Shown piece after piece: positions 55,350 to 64,000 of a DNA stretch of 64,000 bases. The notes beneath the pieces were generated by a model. The model made no database searches, was not told where the DNA came from, and was given only the letters and a program-made list of their open reading frames with translations. Source of the stretch: a bacterium (GTDB lineage: Bacteria > Cyanobacteriota > Vampirovibrionia > Gastranaerophilales > Gastranaerophilaceae). Made by a program: the position numbers and the translations under genes. Positions within the stretch are counted from its first letter, which is position 1. Every line of letters begins with the position of its first letter. The stretch lies in assembly GCA_017559905.1 (NCBI GenBank), contig JAFYQF010000012.1, positions 62,001 through 126,000 of the forward strand, written 5' to 3'.

Positions 55350-55760
55350 TTACCAAAATTTATACCAAGGTTTTGGGTTTGTTTTTTCGTCATAGTCATT
55401 TTTAACAGAGTCTGCGATTTTCATCATTTCTGCGACTGTAACGTCTGAACCGCCGTCAGAATCCTCTGCTTGATAAGGTTCTACTCGTTGTGCGAATTGA
55501 TGTAAATTTTCGGCTGTTACTGGATAATCGTTATTGGTATAACCTGTTGTTAATGTACTGTGCAAAGTTTCAAGATATTCTTTCTTTGTCATGTTTGGTG
55601 ATTCTGGTGTAGAATTTGATGAAAATTGCAATAATATTAAACCAATATCTGGATTTTTTGATTTGAAAGATTCAATTCTGCTTCCGTCTGAATATTCCAT
55701 TCTTCCATCAATGTGCCAATTTGACACAAACGTTCTTGGTGCTTGTACTTCCCCTGCCAT
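55350..55760 (-). CDS. Small soluble protein of unknown function
   Basis: 136 aa. AGGAG lies 7 nt before the ATG and a strong terminator follows. Acidic, with no signal peptide. 'TVAEMMKIADSVKNDYDEK' is a likely helix and the end 'KPWYKFW' is aromatic. No family recognised. Confidence 0.55.
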   Translation of the reverse strand: MAGEVQAPRTFVSNWHIDGRMEYSDGSRIESFKSKNPDIGLILLQFSSNSTPESPNMTKKEYLETLHSTLTTGYTNNDYPVTAENLHQFAQRVEPYQAEDSDGGSDVTVAEMMKIADSVKNDYDEKTNPKPWYKFW

Positions 55761-56195
55761 AAAATTCTCCTATTTTTTTAAATTAATACCCCATACATTT
55801 ATAAAGTTTTTTTAGGTGGGAGAATTGCCATGATGTTTTTTTAAGAGTGAGGCATTGTCCCTTGAAACTTGCATTATAATTGGATTATGATGGGATTGTT
55901 TAGATGTTTACAAACTTTACATTTGCTAAAATTTTTGGCAATTGGGGTTGTTTTTTGATATTTCGGCGGGGAAAATGAAAGAACATAAAATCATGCGAAA
56001 GCTTGATTATTATTTAGTTTGGGTTTATAATTTTTTTAAAGTTTTGTTGATTTTTATTGACAAAAAACGTTGTGAGGACTAAAATGGTGCTATGAATTAA
56101 TAGTTGGTAAATGATGGAGAATATAGGTATTGTATAAAATGACCTGTGTTCTTTTTTGTTTATAAATTGATGTTAATCAAGAAAAGGAGAGTCAT
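55761..56195. other. Upstream region of the first RTX-like gene
   Basis: About 435 bp. A TATAAA box near 56133 without a clear -35 partner is the best promoter candidate, and AAAAGGAGAG precedes the next gene. A 23-codon ORF near 55887 was judged too weak. Confidence 0.4.
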
Positions 56196-59100
56196 ATGGC
56201 AAAAATTAATGGTAAATTGGGTATTGATGAAAATTTGCTTGGTACCGAAGCTGACGATATCATTAAAGGTTTCGATGGTGATGATACAATTACACCAGGT
56301 GCTGGCAATGATATAATCACAGGTGGTACTGGGAACAATACAATCAATGTTAGCCTAAATGGTAAATTTGGTGATGATACAATTGTTTTAACAAAAAATG
56401 AAAATTTAGTTATCAATGTTTCTGATGCTGGACAATATGGATCAAGTTTCTTAAGACAATATGCTACTACTGTTGAGGGCAAAGATTTTATCGTTAAATT
56501 CTATGGTGAACCAAGAGATGCTGAAAACGGTTCTTATAATGAAGAATCTTATCTTGGTTCAATAAGACTTAAAAACTTCGCTGCAAAAAATGGTGTTGGA
56601 GAAAACGGTTCAGTTGTAATTAATATTCCTGAATTAGGTACAAGGTTTGATTTAACAGATGAAATTTTCACAATTGCTGGCGTGAATGATACACAAAGCA
56701 AAATGGTTTTATACTCTAATGATGAAGGTATTACATCTTGGGTTAAAAAAGGTACTATTAATGGTACAAGACTAGGTGAAGATTTTTGGGCTGCTGATAT
56801 CACAGAAGGATACGGTAAAAATAAAGATAAAGGTGTAACAATCAATGCTGGTGGCGGAAATGATAGAGCAACAGGTTCTAACTTTGCAGATAAAATCAAC
56901 GGCGGAGACGGTGATGACATTTTAGACGGCTACAAAGGTAATGATGTACTAAATGGTGGCAAAGGTAACGATGATTTGTGCGCTGATGAGGGTGATGATA
57001 TCCTAAACGGTGGTGATGGCAACGATATCCTAAAAGGTGGAGCTGGCAATGACATTATCACAGGTGGCAAAGGCAAAAACACTATTATTCACTTTGCTGG
57101 TGGTGGAAACGATGTTATCAATCTAACAAAAGGTGAACAATTAACTTTAGAAGTTACAGGTGTTTCTGAACTTGCTGATCTTGAAATAAAATTATCAGAC
57201 AATAAAAAAGATGTATTAGTTTATACTTCTGAAACAGAATATATTACTATCAAAAATCTTGGTTCTAAAGACGTTACAAATGATTCTTCTAAAAAGAAAC
57301 CTGAAGATGATAGTACAGTAATGATTAAAGTTAATGGTGTAGAAAAAGATCTTAGAGATTATGTTTATAACACAACAGTAGATAAAAACTACACAGGTAC
57401 TTGGTTGAATGACCATATAGATGCTAGTGGTATAACAACTGCATTTGATAAAAAAGGCGTTAAAGGTGTTAGCATAAAAGCTGGTAAGGGTGATGATGAA
57501 GTTATCGGTTCAAAATTCAACGATACTATTTATGGTGGCGATGGCTATGATTACATCAATGGTGGCGATGGCAACGACTTTATAAAAGGTGAAAAAGGTC
57601 AAAGCTACTTAGTTGGTGGTGCTGGCAATGACACTATTGAGGGTGGCTCAGATTATGACTGCATCGAAGGTGGTGAAGGCGCTGATAAAATCAACGGCGG
57701 AAAAGGTGATGACTATTTAGTTGGTAATGAAGGGGCTGACACAATTAAAGGTGGCGATGGTGATGACACAATTGTTGCTTCTACGTATTTAGGTTCATCA
57801 AAACCTGCAGGAGTTAATACTGTAACTGATTATTATAGCTATTTCTTGGCAGATGAAAATGCAAAGAGTATTGATGGTGGAAATGGCAACGACGTAATAT
57901 GGGGAAGTGCTGGTGCTGATACGATCAAAGGTGGCGACGGTGATGATAAATTATATGTTTTTGGCGAAAACAGTGTAACATATGCCGGAAATGGTAATGA
58001 CCTAGTTAACCTATATGGAAATACAAATAAAACAGTATATGGTGGCAATGGTGATGATATTATCTCTATCGAATATGGTAAGGCAACAGTTGACGCTGGT
58101 GCTGGCAATGATACTATTTGGGGTGGTTATGTATCTGACTCAAATATAATATTTAAAAAAGGTTCTGGACACGATGAATATTTATGTAGAACAGAAAGAG
58201 ATAACACAGCTAATGATACTTTAGTATTTGATAATATATCTGCTTCTGCATTAAAATTCAACCAAGATGGTGAAGATTTAGTTATTTCTTATGGTAAAAA
58301 TGATAGTGTTACAGTTCTTGGTTATTATGCAGAAGGTAGCAACTCTGCTGATTGGAACATATATGTTGAAACAAAAGATGGCGGAAAAGTATTACTATCA
58401 AATATGATTAATTCAGTTTATGGCACAACAAAGTTAGATGAAATTGTAACTGATAAAAAATTTGTTTATACATTCGCTGGTAATGATAATGTCACAATTA
58501 CTGGAGATGGTTCAAAAGTATACGCTGGAGCAGGTAATGACACTATCACTGGAGGCGCAGGTAAGGATTCTTTATACGGGCAAGATGGCAATGACAAACT
58601 TTACGGTGGTGCAGGTAATGATACTATCTCTGGAGGTGCAGGTAACGACTATATAGAAGGTGGCGATGACAAAGATTCACTTTATGGTGGTGACGGCAAC
58701 GATACTATCTACGGTGGTAATGGCGATGACCTTATAGGTAATTCAGCTTCTGAAGCTGGTGATGATGAATTCCACGGTGGCGATGGCGTAGACACTATCT
58801 ATGGTGGCGCTGGAAATGATACGCTTTATGGCGATGCTGGTAATGACAAAATTTATGGTAACAGGGGCGACGATACCATCTTTGGTGGTGCTGGCAACGA
58901 TATTATTTATGGCGAAAATAACAGCAATGACGCAGGAACAGGCAACAACTATATAGATGCTGGTACTGGTGATGATACCATCTATGGTGGTGCAGGTATT
59001 GATACTATTATCTTGAATGAAGGTAAAAATACTGTAAATGCCTATGACGGTGATGATAAAATTTACGGTGGTAATGGTGATGATCATATTACTGCTGGTC

Positions 59101-59660
59101 ACGGTAACAACTATGTAGAAACTGGTGATGGAACTGACTATGCTATTTGCGGTTCAGGAAATGACACAATCATACTTGGCGCTGGTACAAAAACAGTTAC
59201 ATCTGCAAAAGGTGATGATGTTATCACATTAACTAAATCTATTGCTGAAACAAAAGTTTCTGTAAAAGATTCTGACGGTAATGACACTATCAACCTTGCA
59301 GACAACAAAGATAATGTTAATGTTGTATTCAATATTGACGCAGAAGGCAACATGGATTACGACGGTGTTAGATTAATAGCTGATTCAGATGTAGATTCTT
59401 GGAAGACAAACTTCTCTACAATCGGCGGTATTAAGCTTACAACTGATACTACTGACATCGAAACAATCACTACCGCTGATGGTTACCAATTAACAGCAAC
59501 AGATATAAATACATTGAAAGAAAATGTTGCAAGTTGGTTAACTGCAGATGGCAGAAGCTACTCTGATGTTGAAGCTGTATTATCAAGTGGCAATGATACT
59601 GATATCGCTGCTCTTATGGCACAATTTGAAAATGCTGGTTGGGAACAACAATCTGTATAA
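56196..59660 (+). CDS. RTX-like calcium-binding repeat protein, 1154 aa
   Basis: Contains more than 20 Gly-Gly-x-Gly-x-Asp nonapeptides ('GGDGDDILDGYKGNDVLNGG', 'GGAGNDTISGGAGNDYIEGG') in several blocks, separated by non-repeat stretches, for example at about 330-400 and 640-745. The repeats would bind calcium and fold into beta rolls outside the cell. No signal peptide; the last 60 residues ('KENVASWLTADGRSYSDVEA' and 'IAALMAQFENAGWEQ') resemble the tail of the next protein and probably act as the type I secretion signal. AAGGAGAG precedes the start. No enzymatic domain was seen. Type I secretion ABC genes are not in the window. Confidence 0.85.
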   Translation: MAKINGKLGIDENLLGTEADDIIKGFDGDDTITPGAGNDIITGGTGNNTINVSLNGKFGDDTIVLTKNENLVINVSDAGQYGSSFLRQYATTVEGKDFIVKFYGEPRDAENGSYNEESYLGSIRLKNFAAKNGVGENGSVVINIPELGTRFDLTDEIFTIAGVNDTQSKMVLYSNDEGITSWVKKGTINGTRLGEDFWAADITEGYGKNKDKGVTINAGGGNDRATGSNFADKINGGDGDDILDGYKGNDVLNGGKGNDDLCADEGDDILNGGDGNDILKGGAGNDIITGGKGKNTIIHFAGGGNDVINLTKGEQLTLEVTGVSELADLEIKLSDNKKDVLVYTSETEYITIKNLGSKDVTNDSSKKKPEDDSTVMIKVNGVEKDLRDYVYNTTVDKNYTGTWLNDHIDASGITTAFDKKGVKGVSIKAGKGDDEVIGSKFNDTIYGGDGYDYINGGDGNDFIKGEKGQSYLVGGAGNDTIEGGSDYDCIEGGEGADKINGGKGDDYLVGNEGADTIKGGDGDDTIVASTYLGSSKPAGVNTVTDYYSYFLADENAKSIDGGNGNDVIWGSAGADTIKGGDGDDKLYVFGENSVTYAGNGNDLVNLYGNTNKTVYGGNGDDIISIEYGKATVDAGAGNDTIWGGYVSDSNIIFKKGSGHDEYLCRTERDNTANDTLVFDNISASALKFNQDGEDLVISYGKNDSVTVLGYYAEGSNSADWNIYVETKDGGKVLLSNMINSVYGTTKLDEIVTDKKFVYTFAGNDNVTITGDGSKVYAGAGNDTITGGAGKDSLYGQDGNDKLYGGAGNDTISGGAGNDYIEGGDDKDSLYGGDGNDTIYGGNGDDLIGNSASEAGDDEFHGGDGVDTIYGGAGNDTLYGDAGNDKIYGNRGDDTIFGGAGNDIIYGENNSNDAGTGNNYIDAGTGDDTIYGGAGIDTIILNEGKNTVNAYDGDDKIYGGNGDDHITAGHGNNYVETGDGTDYAICGSGNDTIILGAGTKTVTSAKGDDVITLTKSIAETKVSVKDSDGNDTINLADNKDNVNVVFNIDAEGNMDYDGVRLIADSDVDSWKTNFSTIGGIKLTTDTTDIETITTADGYQLTATDINTLKENVASWLTADGRSYSDVEAVLSSGNDTDIAALMAQFENAGWEQQSV

Positions 59661-59681
59661 TAGAATTGGGTTAAAAAATAG

Positions 59682-59717
59682 AAAAAAAGAGGCAAATTTC
59701 TTTGCCTCTTTTTTTTT
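59682..59717 (+). terminator. Terminator of the first RTX-like gene
   Basis: AAAAAGAGGCAAA and TTTGCCTCTTTTT pair around TTTC and end in nine T's. Confidence 0.92.
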
Positions 59718-59749
59718 GTTTAATCGTAAAAATTACGTAAATTTATGTA

Positions 59750-59778
59750 TTGTTATACGCTAAAAATATATTTATAAT
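59750..59778 (+). promoter_or_regulatory. Promoter of the second RTX-like gene
   Basis: TTGTTA and TATAAT with a 17-bp spacer, 33 bp before the ATG. A GGAGG ribosome site follows. Confidence 0.7.
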
Positions 59779-59811
59779 GGGTATAAGTTAACTTATAGCT
59801 TGGAGGATATT

Positions 59812-62691
59812 ATGGCAAATTTTGACGAATTAAGCATTCAAGGTGGAGCACTTAATGCTACTGATTATAGTGATAAAATTGAAGTTAATGGAGCTAATAT
59901 TTTAGATGCCAAATTAACTGTCAAAGCTGGCAAAGGTGATGATAATATAGACGTTTCAAATTATAACGGCAAATTGTATGTGTATGCAGGTTTAGGTTCT
60001 GATACAATTTCAGCGTCTGCAGGTAATAATTACTTATACGGTGAAAGCGGAACAAATACTTTTATTTTAGATGATGCTATTCAAAATACAATAATTTCAG
60101 CAGGCAAGGGCAAGGCAATTATTGATTTGTCTGCATTTAGTAATGTAAATGCTTTATTTTTCAGTGATGGACAACATTTTACAAAGGTAAAAAATGATTT
60201 AGAAATAACACTAGGAACAGATAAAAAAGCAACAATCAAAGATTTTTATAAATTACGTGGAGAATATATAGTTAAATATGCTGGTGGCGAGTTTGATTTA
60301 AGAAATTTACATATACAAACTGATTTGAGTACTTTAACAAGCGCAAATTATACAGGAACTAGACTTGTAGAGACTGTGTTTGGCGATTCTAGAAACAATG
60401 TAATTAAAGGTGGCGATGGCGACGACAATTTGTATGGTGGAGATGGAAACGATACTATCTACGGTGATGGTGGCAATGACTACATAGACGGTGGCGCTGG
60501 CAATGATAAAATCTATGGCAAAAAAGGTCATAACACGATTAATTACTCTGGCGGAGATGATATAATTTATCTTGAAAAAGACGCTCAAAATACAGTCCAA
60601 TTTAATGGATATACAGTAACCAACAAAATTAAAAAGGGTAATGACCTTGTTCTAATTTTTTCCAAAGATGATGTTGAGACTGGGTCTATAACCATGAAAA
60701 ACTTCTTTAAAATAAACAGTACTATAAAATTTACTCCACCAGAAGAAATTATATTTGAAGTTTCTGGAAAAGGAAGAATAAACGGTAGTATTTACAATGA
60801 CCATATTATAGGCAGTGCTTCTAATGACACTATTTACACCCAAGGTGGTGAAGATTTAGTTGAAGCAGGTTTGGGTAATGACAAAATTTATTCAAACGGA
60901 GCTACTCCTGATGTTGTTTTTAACAAAGGTGATGGCAATGATACTCTATCTGGTCAATTTGGAAATCTAAAATTTTCAGATGTTGATTTGACAACATTGG
61001 TATACGAAAGAGTTAAAAACAATTTAGTAATACAATATTCTGATACTGATAGCGTAACTTTGTTGAATTATTTCAAAGATGACAAAACTACTATTGCTAA
61101 TATTGAGGGTGCAGATGGTATAAGTAAACCTTTTGCAGATGTTTTAGGCGCTAATCAAAAAACTTATACTTTCAAATATGGCGATGGTGATGTAAAAATC
61201 TACCCACTAATTGGTGCTGCAAACAATATTCTTAATTTAGAGGGTGCTGGATTTAATTTTGCCAACGCTACAGTGAAAAAAAGTGGTAACAATTTAATAT
61301 TTTCAAACTTTAGTATGGAGCCAAAAGATAAAATTACTTTAATTGATTATTTCAAAACAGGTGATAAAATTAATGGTCGTATTCATATAAATGGAAGATT
61401 TACAGAAACTTTATCAGGATTAATGAAATTAGATGTTAACATGACTAGTACAAAATACAATGGCAATCTTTTTGATGAACAAGTATTTGACACTTCTGGA
61501 AATGATACTATCAAGACAAAAGATGGTTTTGATAGAATTACCTTAAGTGCTGGCGGGAATGATATTGTATATTGTGGTTCTGGTAATGATGTTGTAATTG
61601 CCATTAATGGTGATAACAAAATATATGGCGATGCTGGTGATGACGAACTTACTGGTGGAGCAGGCATTGATAAAATCTACGGTGGTGTTGGAAATGATGA
61701 TATTGATGCTGGCGATGGCGATGATATAGTCGACGGTGGTTCTGGAAATGATACCATTAACGGTGAAGCTGGCAATGATACTATCAAAGGTGGCGCAGGC
61801 AATGACACAATTAATGGTGGTGCTGGTGATAATCTTATTTATGGCGGTGCTGGTAATGACATAATCACGATTGATAATGCCGAAGGCAAAGTTGAGGGTG
61901 ACCTTGTTAAAGCTCAAGCTGGAAACGATACAATAAACATAATGGTTGCTGGTAATACTGTATATGGCGATGCTGGTCATGATACAATTATTGCAAGCTC
62001 AAACAGTAACTATATCAATGGCGGAGCTGGTAATGATAATATTACCATTAACAAAAGCCACAATTTTGTTGATGGTGGTTCTGGTAATGATATAATACAA
62101 ATAAACTCTGATTATTGCGAAGTTAATGCTGGTGCTGGTAACGATACAATAACTTTGAGATGTTCTAATACTAAAGTACAAGGTGGCGCTGGTAATGATA
62201 CGTATTATATCATGAATGGTGGTAATACAGTTGCAGATTCTGCAGGTAATGATATGTATTATGTTCGTTTCATGGCTGATTCGTCGCAAACATATAACAT
62301 TGAAGATACTAAAGGTAAGGATACTTTAAGATTTAATACATATTCTAGAAGTGAAATTGTGTTGAAAGAATTCGATGTATCAGTAGATTTGGCGACAGGT
62401 AAAATTGTTAATTATGCTGATGATTCGGTTGTCTTTAGTGCTGAAGGTGGCGCTGGTTATGTAGATTTGGGCAACTATTTCGGTAAAAATTGTATCGAAA
62501 GAATTGAAACCAATGACGATTACTATATCACAAAAGCTGAAATGCAAAATTTACAGCAAGAAATCGCAGCGTGGTTGGTTGAAAACAATTGTGCATCAGT
62601 TGATCAATATCTCGCAGAAAACAGTATGTCTAACATTTCTGAAAGTGCGGAATTGATGGCGTTTGTTGAAAATATCAACTGGCAAAAGTAA
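59812..62691 (+). CDS. RTX-like calcium-binding repeat protein, 959 aa
   Basis: Start ATG 59812 (TTGGAGGATATT before it); the frame is open a little further upstream only from TTG. RTX nonapeptides occur at about 190-240 and, densely, at 580-740 ('GGAGIDKIYGGVGNDDIDAG', 'GGSGNDTINGEAGNDTIKGG'). The stretch at 330-560 has fewer repeats and several 'LLNYFKD/LIDYFKT/MKNFFK' modules. The C terminus ('QQEIAAWLVENNCASVDQYL', 'AELMAFVENINWQ') is homologous in pattern to that of the upstream protein. Probable type I secreted surface or matrix protein. Confidence 0.85.
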   Translation: MANFDELSIQGGALNATDYSDKIEVNGANILDAKLTVKAGKGDDNIDVSNYNGKLYVYAGLGSDTISASAGNNYLYGESGTNTFILDDAIQNTIISAGKGKAIIDLSAFSNVNALFFSDGQHFTKVKNDLEITLGTDKKATIKDFYKLRGEYIVKYAGGEFDLRNLHIQTDLSTLTSANYTGTRLVETVFGDSRNNVIKGGDGDDNLYGGDGNDTIYGDGGNDYIDGGAGNDKIYGKKGHNTINYSGGDDIIYLEKDAQNTVQFNGYTVTNKIKKGNDLVLIFSKDDVETGSITMKNFFKINSTIKFTPPEEIIFEVSGKGRINGSIYNDHIIGSASNDTIYTQGGEDLVEAGLGNDKIYSNGATPDVVFNKGDGNDTLSGQFGNLKFSDVDLTTLVYERVKNNLVIQYSDTDSVTLLNYFKDDKTTIANIEGADGISKPFADVLGANQKTYTFKYGDGDVKIYPLIGAANNILNLEGAGFNFANATVKKSGNNLIFSNFSMEPKDKITLIDYFKTGDKINGRIHINGRFTETLSGLMKLDVNMTSTKYNGNLFDEQVFDTSGNDTIKTKDGFDRITLSAGGNDIVYCGSGNDVVIAINGDNKIYGDAGDDELTGGAGIDKIYGGVGNDDIDAGDGDDIVDGGSGNDTINGEAGNDTIKGGAGNDTINGGAGDNLIYGGAGNDIITIDNAEGKVEGDLVKAQAGNDTINIMVAGNTVYGDAGHDTIIASSNSNYINGGAGNDNITINKSHNFVDGGSGNDIIQINSDYCEVNAGAGNDTITLRCSNTKVQGGAGNDTYYIMNGGNTVADSAGNDMYYVRFMADSSQTYNIEDTKGKDTLRFNTYSRSEIVLKEFDVSVDLATGKIVNYADDSVVFSAEGGAGYVDLGNYFGKNCIERIETNDDYYITKAEMQNLQQEIAAWLVENNCASVDQYLAENSMSNISESAELMAFVENINWQK

Positions 62692-62716
62692 TTTTATATA
62701 AACTTTTAAAATAAGG

Positions 62717-62745
62717 TTGAAACAGTTAAAACAATATGCTATAAT
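62717..62745 (+). promoter_or_regulatory. Strong sigma-70 promoter before the GH35 gene
   Basis: TTGAAA and TATAAT with a 17-bp spacer, the best match in the window. Expected transcription start is near 62752, about 125 nt before the GH35 ATG. Confidence 0.8.
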
Positions 62746-62762
62746 AGTAGTAACAGTTAAAA
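62721..62762. repeat. Direct repeat AACAGTTAAAA flanking the -10 box
   Basis: Identical 11-mers at 62721-62731 and 62752-62762, 31 bp apart, about three helix turns. One copy overlaps the -35/spacer and the other the start site, as expected for an operator. Confidence 0.55.
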
Positions 62763-62788
62763 ATACTGTATTTTGTTCATTTATGATG

Positions 62789-62811
62789 GAAAGGGGCGAA
62801 GAGCCCCTTTC
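62789..62811 (+). terminator. Hairpin between promoter and GH35 gene
   Basis: GAAAGGGGC and GCCCCTTTC pair over 9 bp around GAAGA. Only a weak pyrimidine tail (TCAT) follows. It may be an attenuator, or the terminator of the RTX gene. Confidence 0.6.
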
Positions 62812-62878
62812 TCATTATATTGGCAAATAAATATTTTTAACAAATTGACGAAAATGCAAAAATGGTTACAATGAGGAT

Positions 62879-64000
62879 ATGGAAGTAACTTTTGACCGAT
62901 ACTCTTTAATAATTGATGGGAAAAGGACTTTTATTAAAAGTGGTGCTTTCCATTATTTCCGCACGCCAGGTGAAGAAATGGCGTATGACCGTTTTCTGAA
63001 GATGAAAGCTGGTGGGTATAATGCTGTTGATATTTATTTTAATTGGAATTACCACAGCAAAAAACAAGGTGAGTATGATTTTTCTGGGATAAAAGATGTC
63101 CGCAAAGTTCTAAAAGCTGCAAAAGAAGTAGGATTGTTTGTAATCGCAAGACCAGGCCCGTTTATTAATGCGGAAGTTAACGCTGGCGGTTTGCCGTTTT
63201 GGCTTTTGAAAATGGAAGATGTTACTCCACGAAACCGTGTTGGTACAGTTTATAAGTATTCTGAAAAATACATGCAATATATTGCGGAATGGTATGACAA
63301 TATTATTCCGATAATTAAAGAGTTTGACAATGTTATTCTTTTCCAAATAGAAAATGAATACGCAACTGATACGATGGAAGAAGATTATATGCGTCAGTTG
63401 TATAAAATGGCAAGAGATAGAGGTATAACTTGTCCAATATTCCATAATGACGCTTATTTTGCAGGGTTATGGGCGGATTGTGTTGATATTTATGCGCTAG
63501 ATTTGTATCCTTATATAAATCCAAATCAAAATTGGAAACAAGACAATTTCTGTTTTGATACTTTGGATAATGTTGAGGATATTTTTAGATGCGCTAAAGA
63601 AAATTCACCGCCTTTTATTGCGGAAATGCAATCAGGTTGGTTTGATAAGTGGGATGGTTCAGGCTACAAACACATAAGAGAAGCTTTGGGTGATGAACAT
63701 ATTAATATAATGACTAAAACTGCACTTTCTCAAGGTGTAACGCTATTTAATCATTATATGGCTGTTGGTGGTACAAATTGGGATGATTTGGCTTGTGATG
63801 AAGTTTATACAAGTTATGAATTCACTGCTCCGATTGATGAATTTGGGGTGATGCAAAGCAATTATTTTAAAGCCAAAGAGTTGAATTATTTTGTTGATTC
63901 CTTTTCTTTTACGTGTACCGAACCAAAAGATTTTAATTTTAATCAAGAAAATATTTATGCAAAACTTCGCCACGATAATGAAAATAATTGCGATTGGTTG
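62879..64000 (+). CDS. Glycoside hydrolase family 35 beta-galactosidase, N-terminal part (runs off window)
   Basis: ATG 62879 with GAGGA just upstream; open to the window end (374 codons seen). GH35 signatures: 'SGAFHYFRTPGEEMAYDRFL', 'VIARPGPFINAEVNAGGLPF', acid/base E160 in 'QIENEYAT', nucleophile E249 in 'IAEMQSGWFDKWDG'. No signal peptide at the N terminus, so the enzyme looks cytoplasmic and would cleave beta-galactosides taken up by the cell. It may be under the promoter with AACAGTTAAAA repeats. Confidence 0.92.
   Translation, partial: MEVTFDRYSLIIDGKRTFIKSGAFHYFRTPGEEMAYDRFLKMKAGGYNAVDIYFNWNYHSKKQGEYDFSGIKDVRKVLKAAKEVGLFVIARPGPFINAEVNAGGLPFWLLKMEDVTPRNRVGTVYKYSEKYMQYIAEWYDNIIPIIKEFDNVILFQIENEYATDTMEEDYMRQLYKMARDRGITCPIFHNDAYFAGLWADCVDIYALDLYPYINPNQNWKQDNFCFDTLDNVEDIFRCAKENSPPFIAEMQSGWFDKWDGSGYKHIREALGDEHINIMTKTALSQGVTLFNHYMAVGGTNWDDLACDEVYTSYEFTAPIDEFGVMQSNYFKAKELNYFVDSFSFTCTEPKDFNFNQENIYAKLRHDNENNCDWL

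Noticed and set aside
55887-55960. 23-codon ORF upstream of the RTX-like gene
   Set aside because: No ribosome site and no similarity to known leader peptides; chance ORF is likely.
58450-59150. Regularly repeated DNA that could look like a CRISPR array
   Set aside because: The repeats are 27-bp coding units for Gly-Gly-x-Gly-x-Asp nonapeptides with varied wobble bases, not direct repeats with unique spacers. No cas gene is present.
56192-59353. Many open frames on the minus strand opposite the RTX-like genes
   Set aside because: They mirror the repetitive Gly/Asp codons, lack ribosome sites and have low-complexity translations; shadows of the plus-strand genes.

Overview
The window reads as a chromosomal segment of a low-GC, Gram-negative-type bacterium. 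Secreted RTX-like proteins, a TolC-type outer-membrane protein and periplasmic proteins point to two membranes, while AT-rich genes and heavy AGA use give it a gut-commensal look. The combination fits Gastranaerophilales (non-photosynthetic Cyanobacteriota, 'Melainabacteria'), but this is an inference from overall flavour; no marker in the window was compared with a database.

Layout. Positions 1-37,100 are mostly core genome: rpoD (partial) and dnaG; a Xer recombinase with a BioD-like NTPase; an operon joining a MotA-like and an OmpA/MotB-like protein to a UPF0210 enzyme; uvrC coupled to an unusual two-component pair; tdk; a MarR-controlled EmrAB-TolC-like drug efflux locus with a clear operator; aroC, a TrmB-type regulator, tpiA and clpB; and a compact fatty-acid/ribosomal cluster (DUF177, rpmF, plsX, fabH, fabD, a 70-aa gene, fabG, acpP, fabF) followed by alaS. 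An 815-aa unknown protein with a phosphoribosyltransferase-like motif precedes a tRNA locus.

Positions 37,152-53,967 are a 16.8-kb integrative element. It is inserted in the anticodon arm of a host tRNA-Arg(UCU) gene. The 5' half of that tRNA lies at 37,120 and the 3' half at 53,950-53,991, and the two halves pair perfectly in the acceptor stem. The left half is not restored by element sequence. Instead the element carries a complete, different tRNA-Arg(UCU) at 37,219-37,291, 50 bp inside its left end and downstream of the displaced tRNA's probable promoter. The element encodes a tyrosine integrase, an excisionase-like HTH protein, a primase-helicase with TOPRIM, a zinc-ribbon protein next to a long inverted repeat that could be an origin, an Xre repressor, and a defence cargo: AbiH, a C5 DNA methyltransferase with three restriction-endonuclease-like genes, a MazG-like pyrophosphohydrolase, a secreted nuclease-like protein and membrane-anchored WG-repeat proteins. 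Paired GTTGCAAA sites spaced 11 bp lie near both ends. No capsid, terminase or conjugation genes were seen.

Positions 54,000-64,000 hold a possible ADP-ribosyltransferase-like protein, a small unknown protein, two large RTX-like (Gly-Gly-x-Gly-x-Asp repeat) proteins that share a C-terminal tail probably used for type I secretion, and the start of a GH35 beta-galactosidase behind a strong promoter with direct repeats and a short terminator hairpin.

Most interesting for follow-up: the tRNA-splitting element that brings its own substitute tRNA, the candidate replication origin inside it, its multi-nuclease restriction locus, and the unknown proteins with PRTase-like and ART-like motifs.
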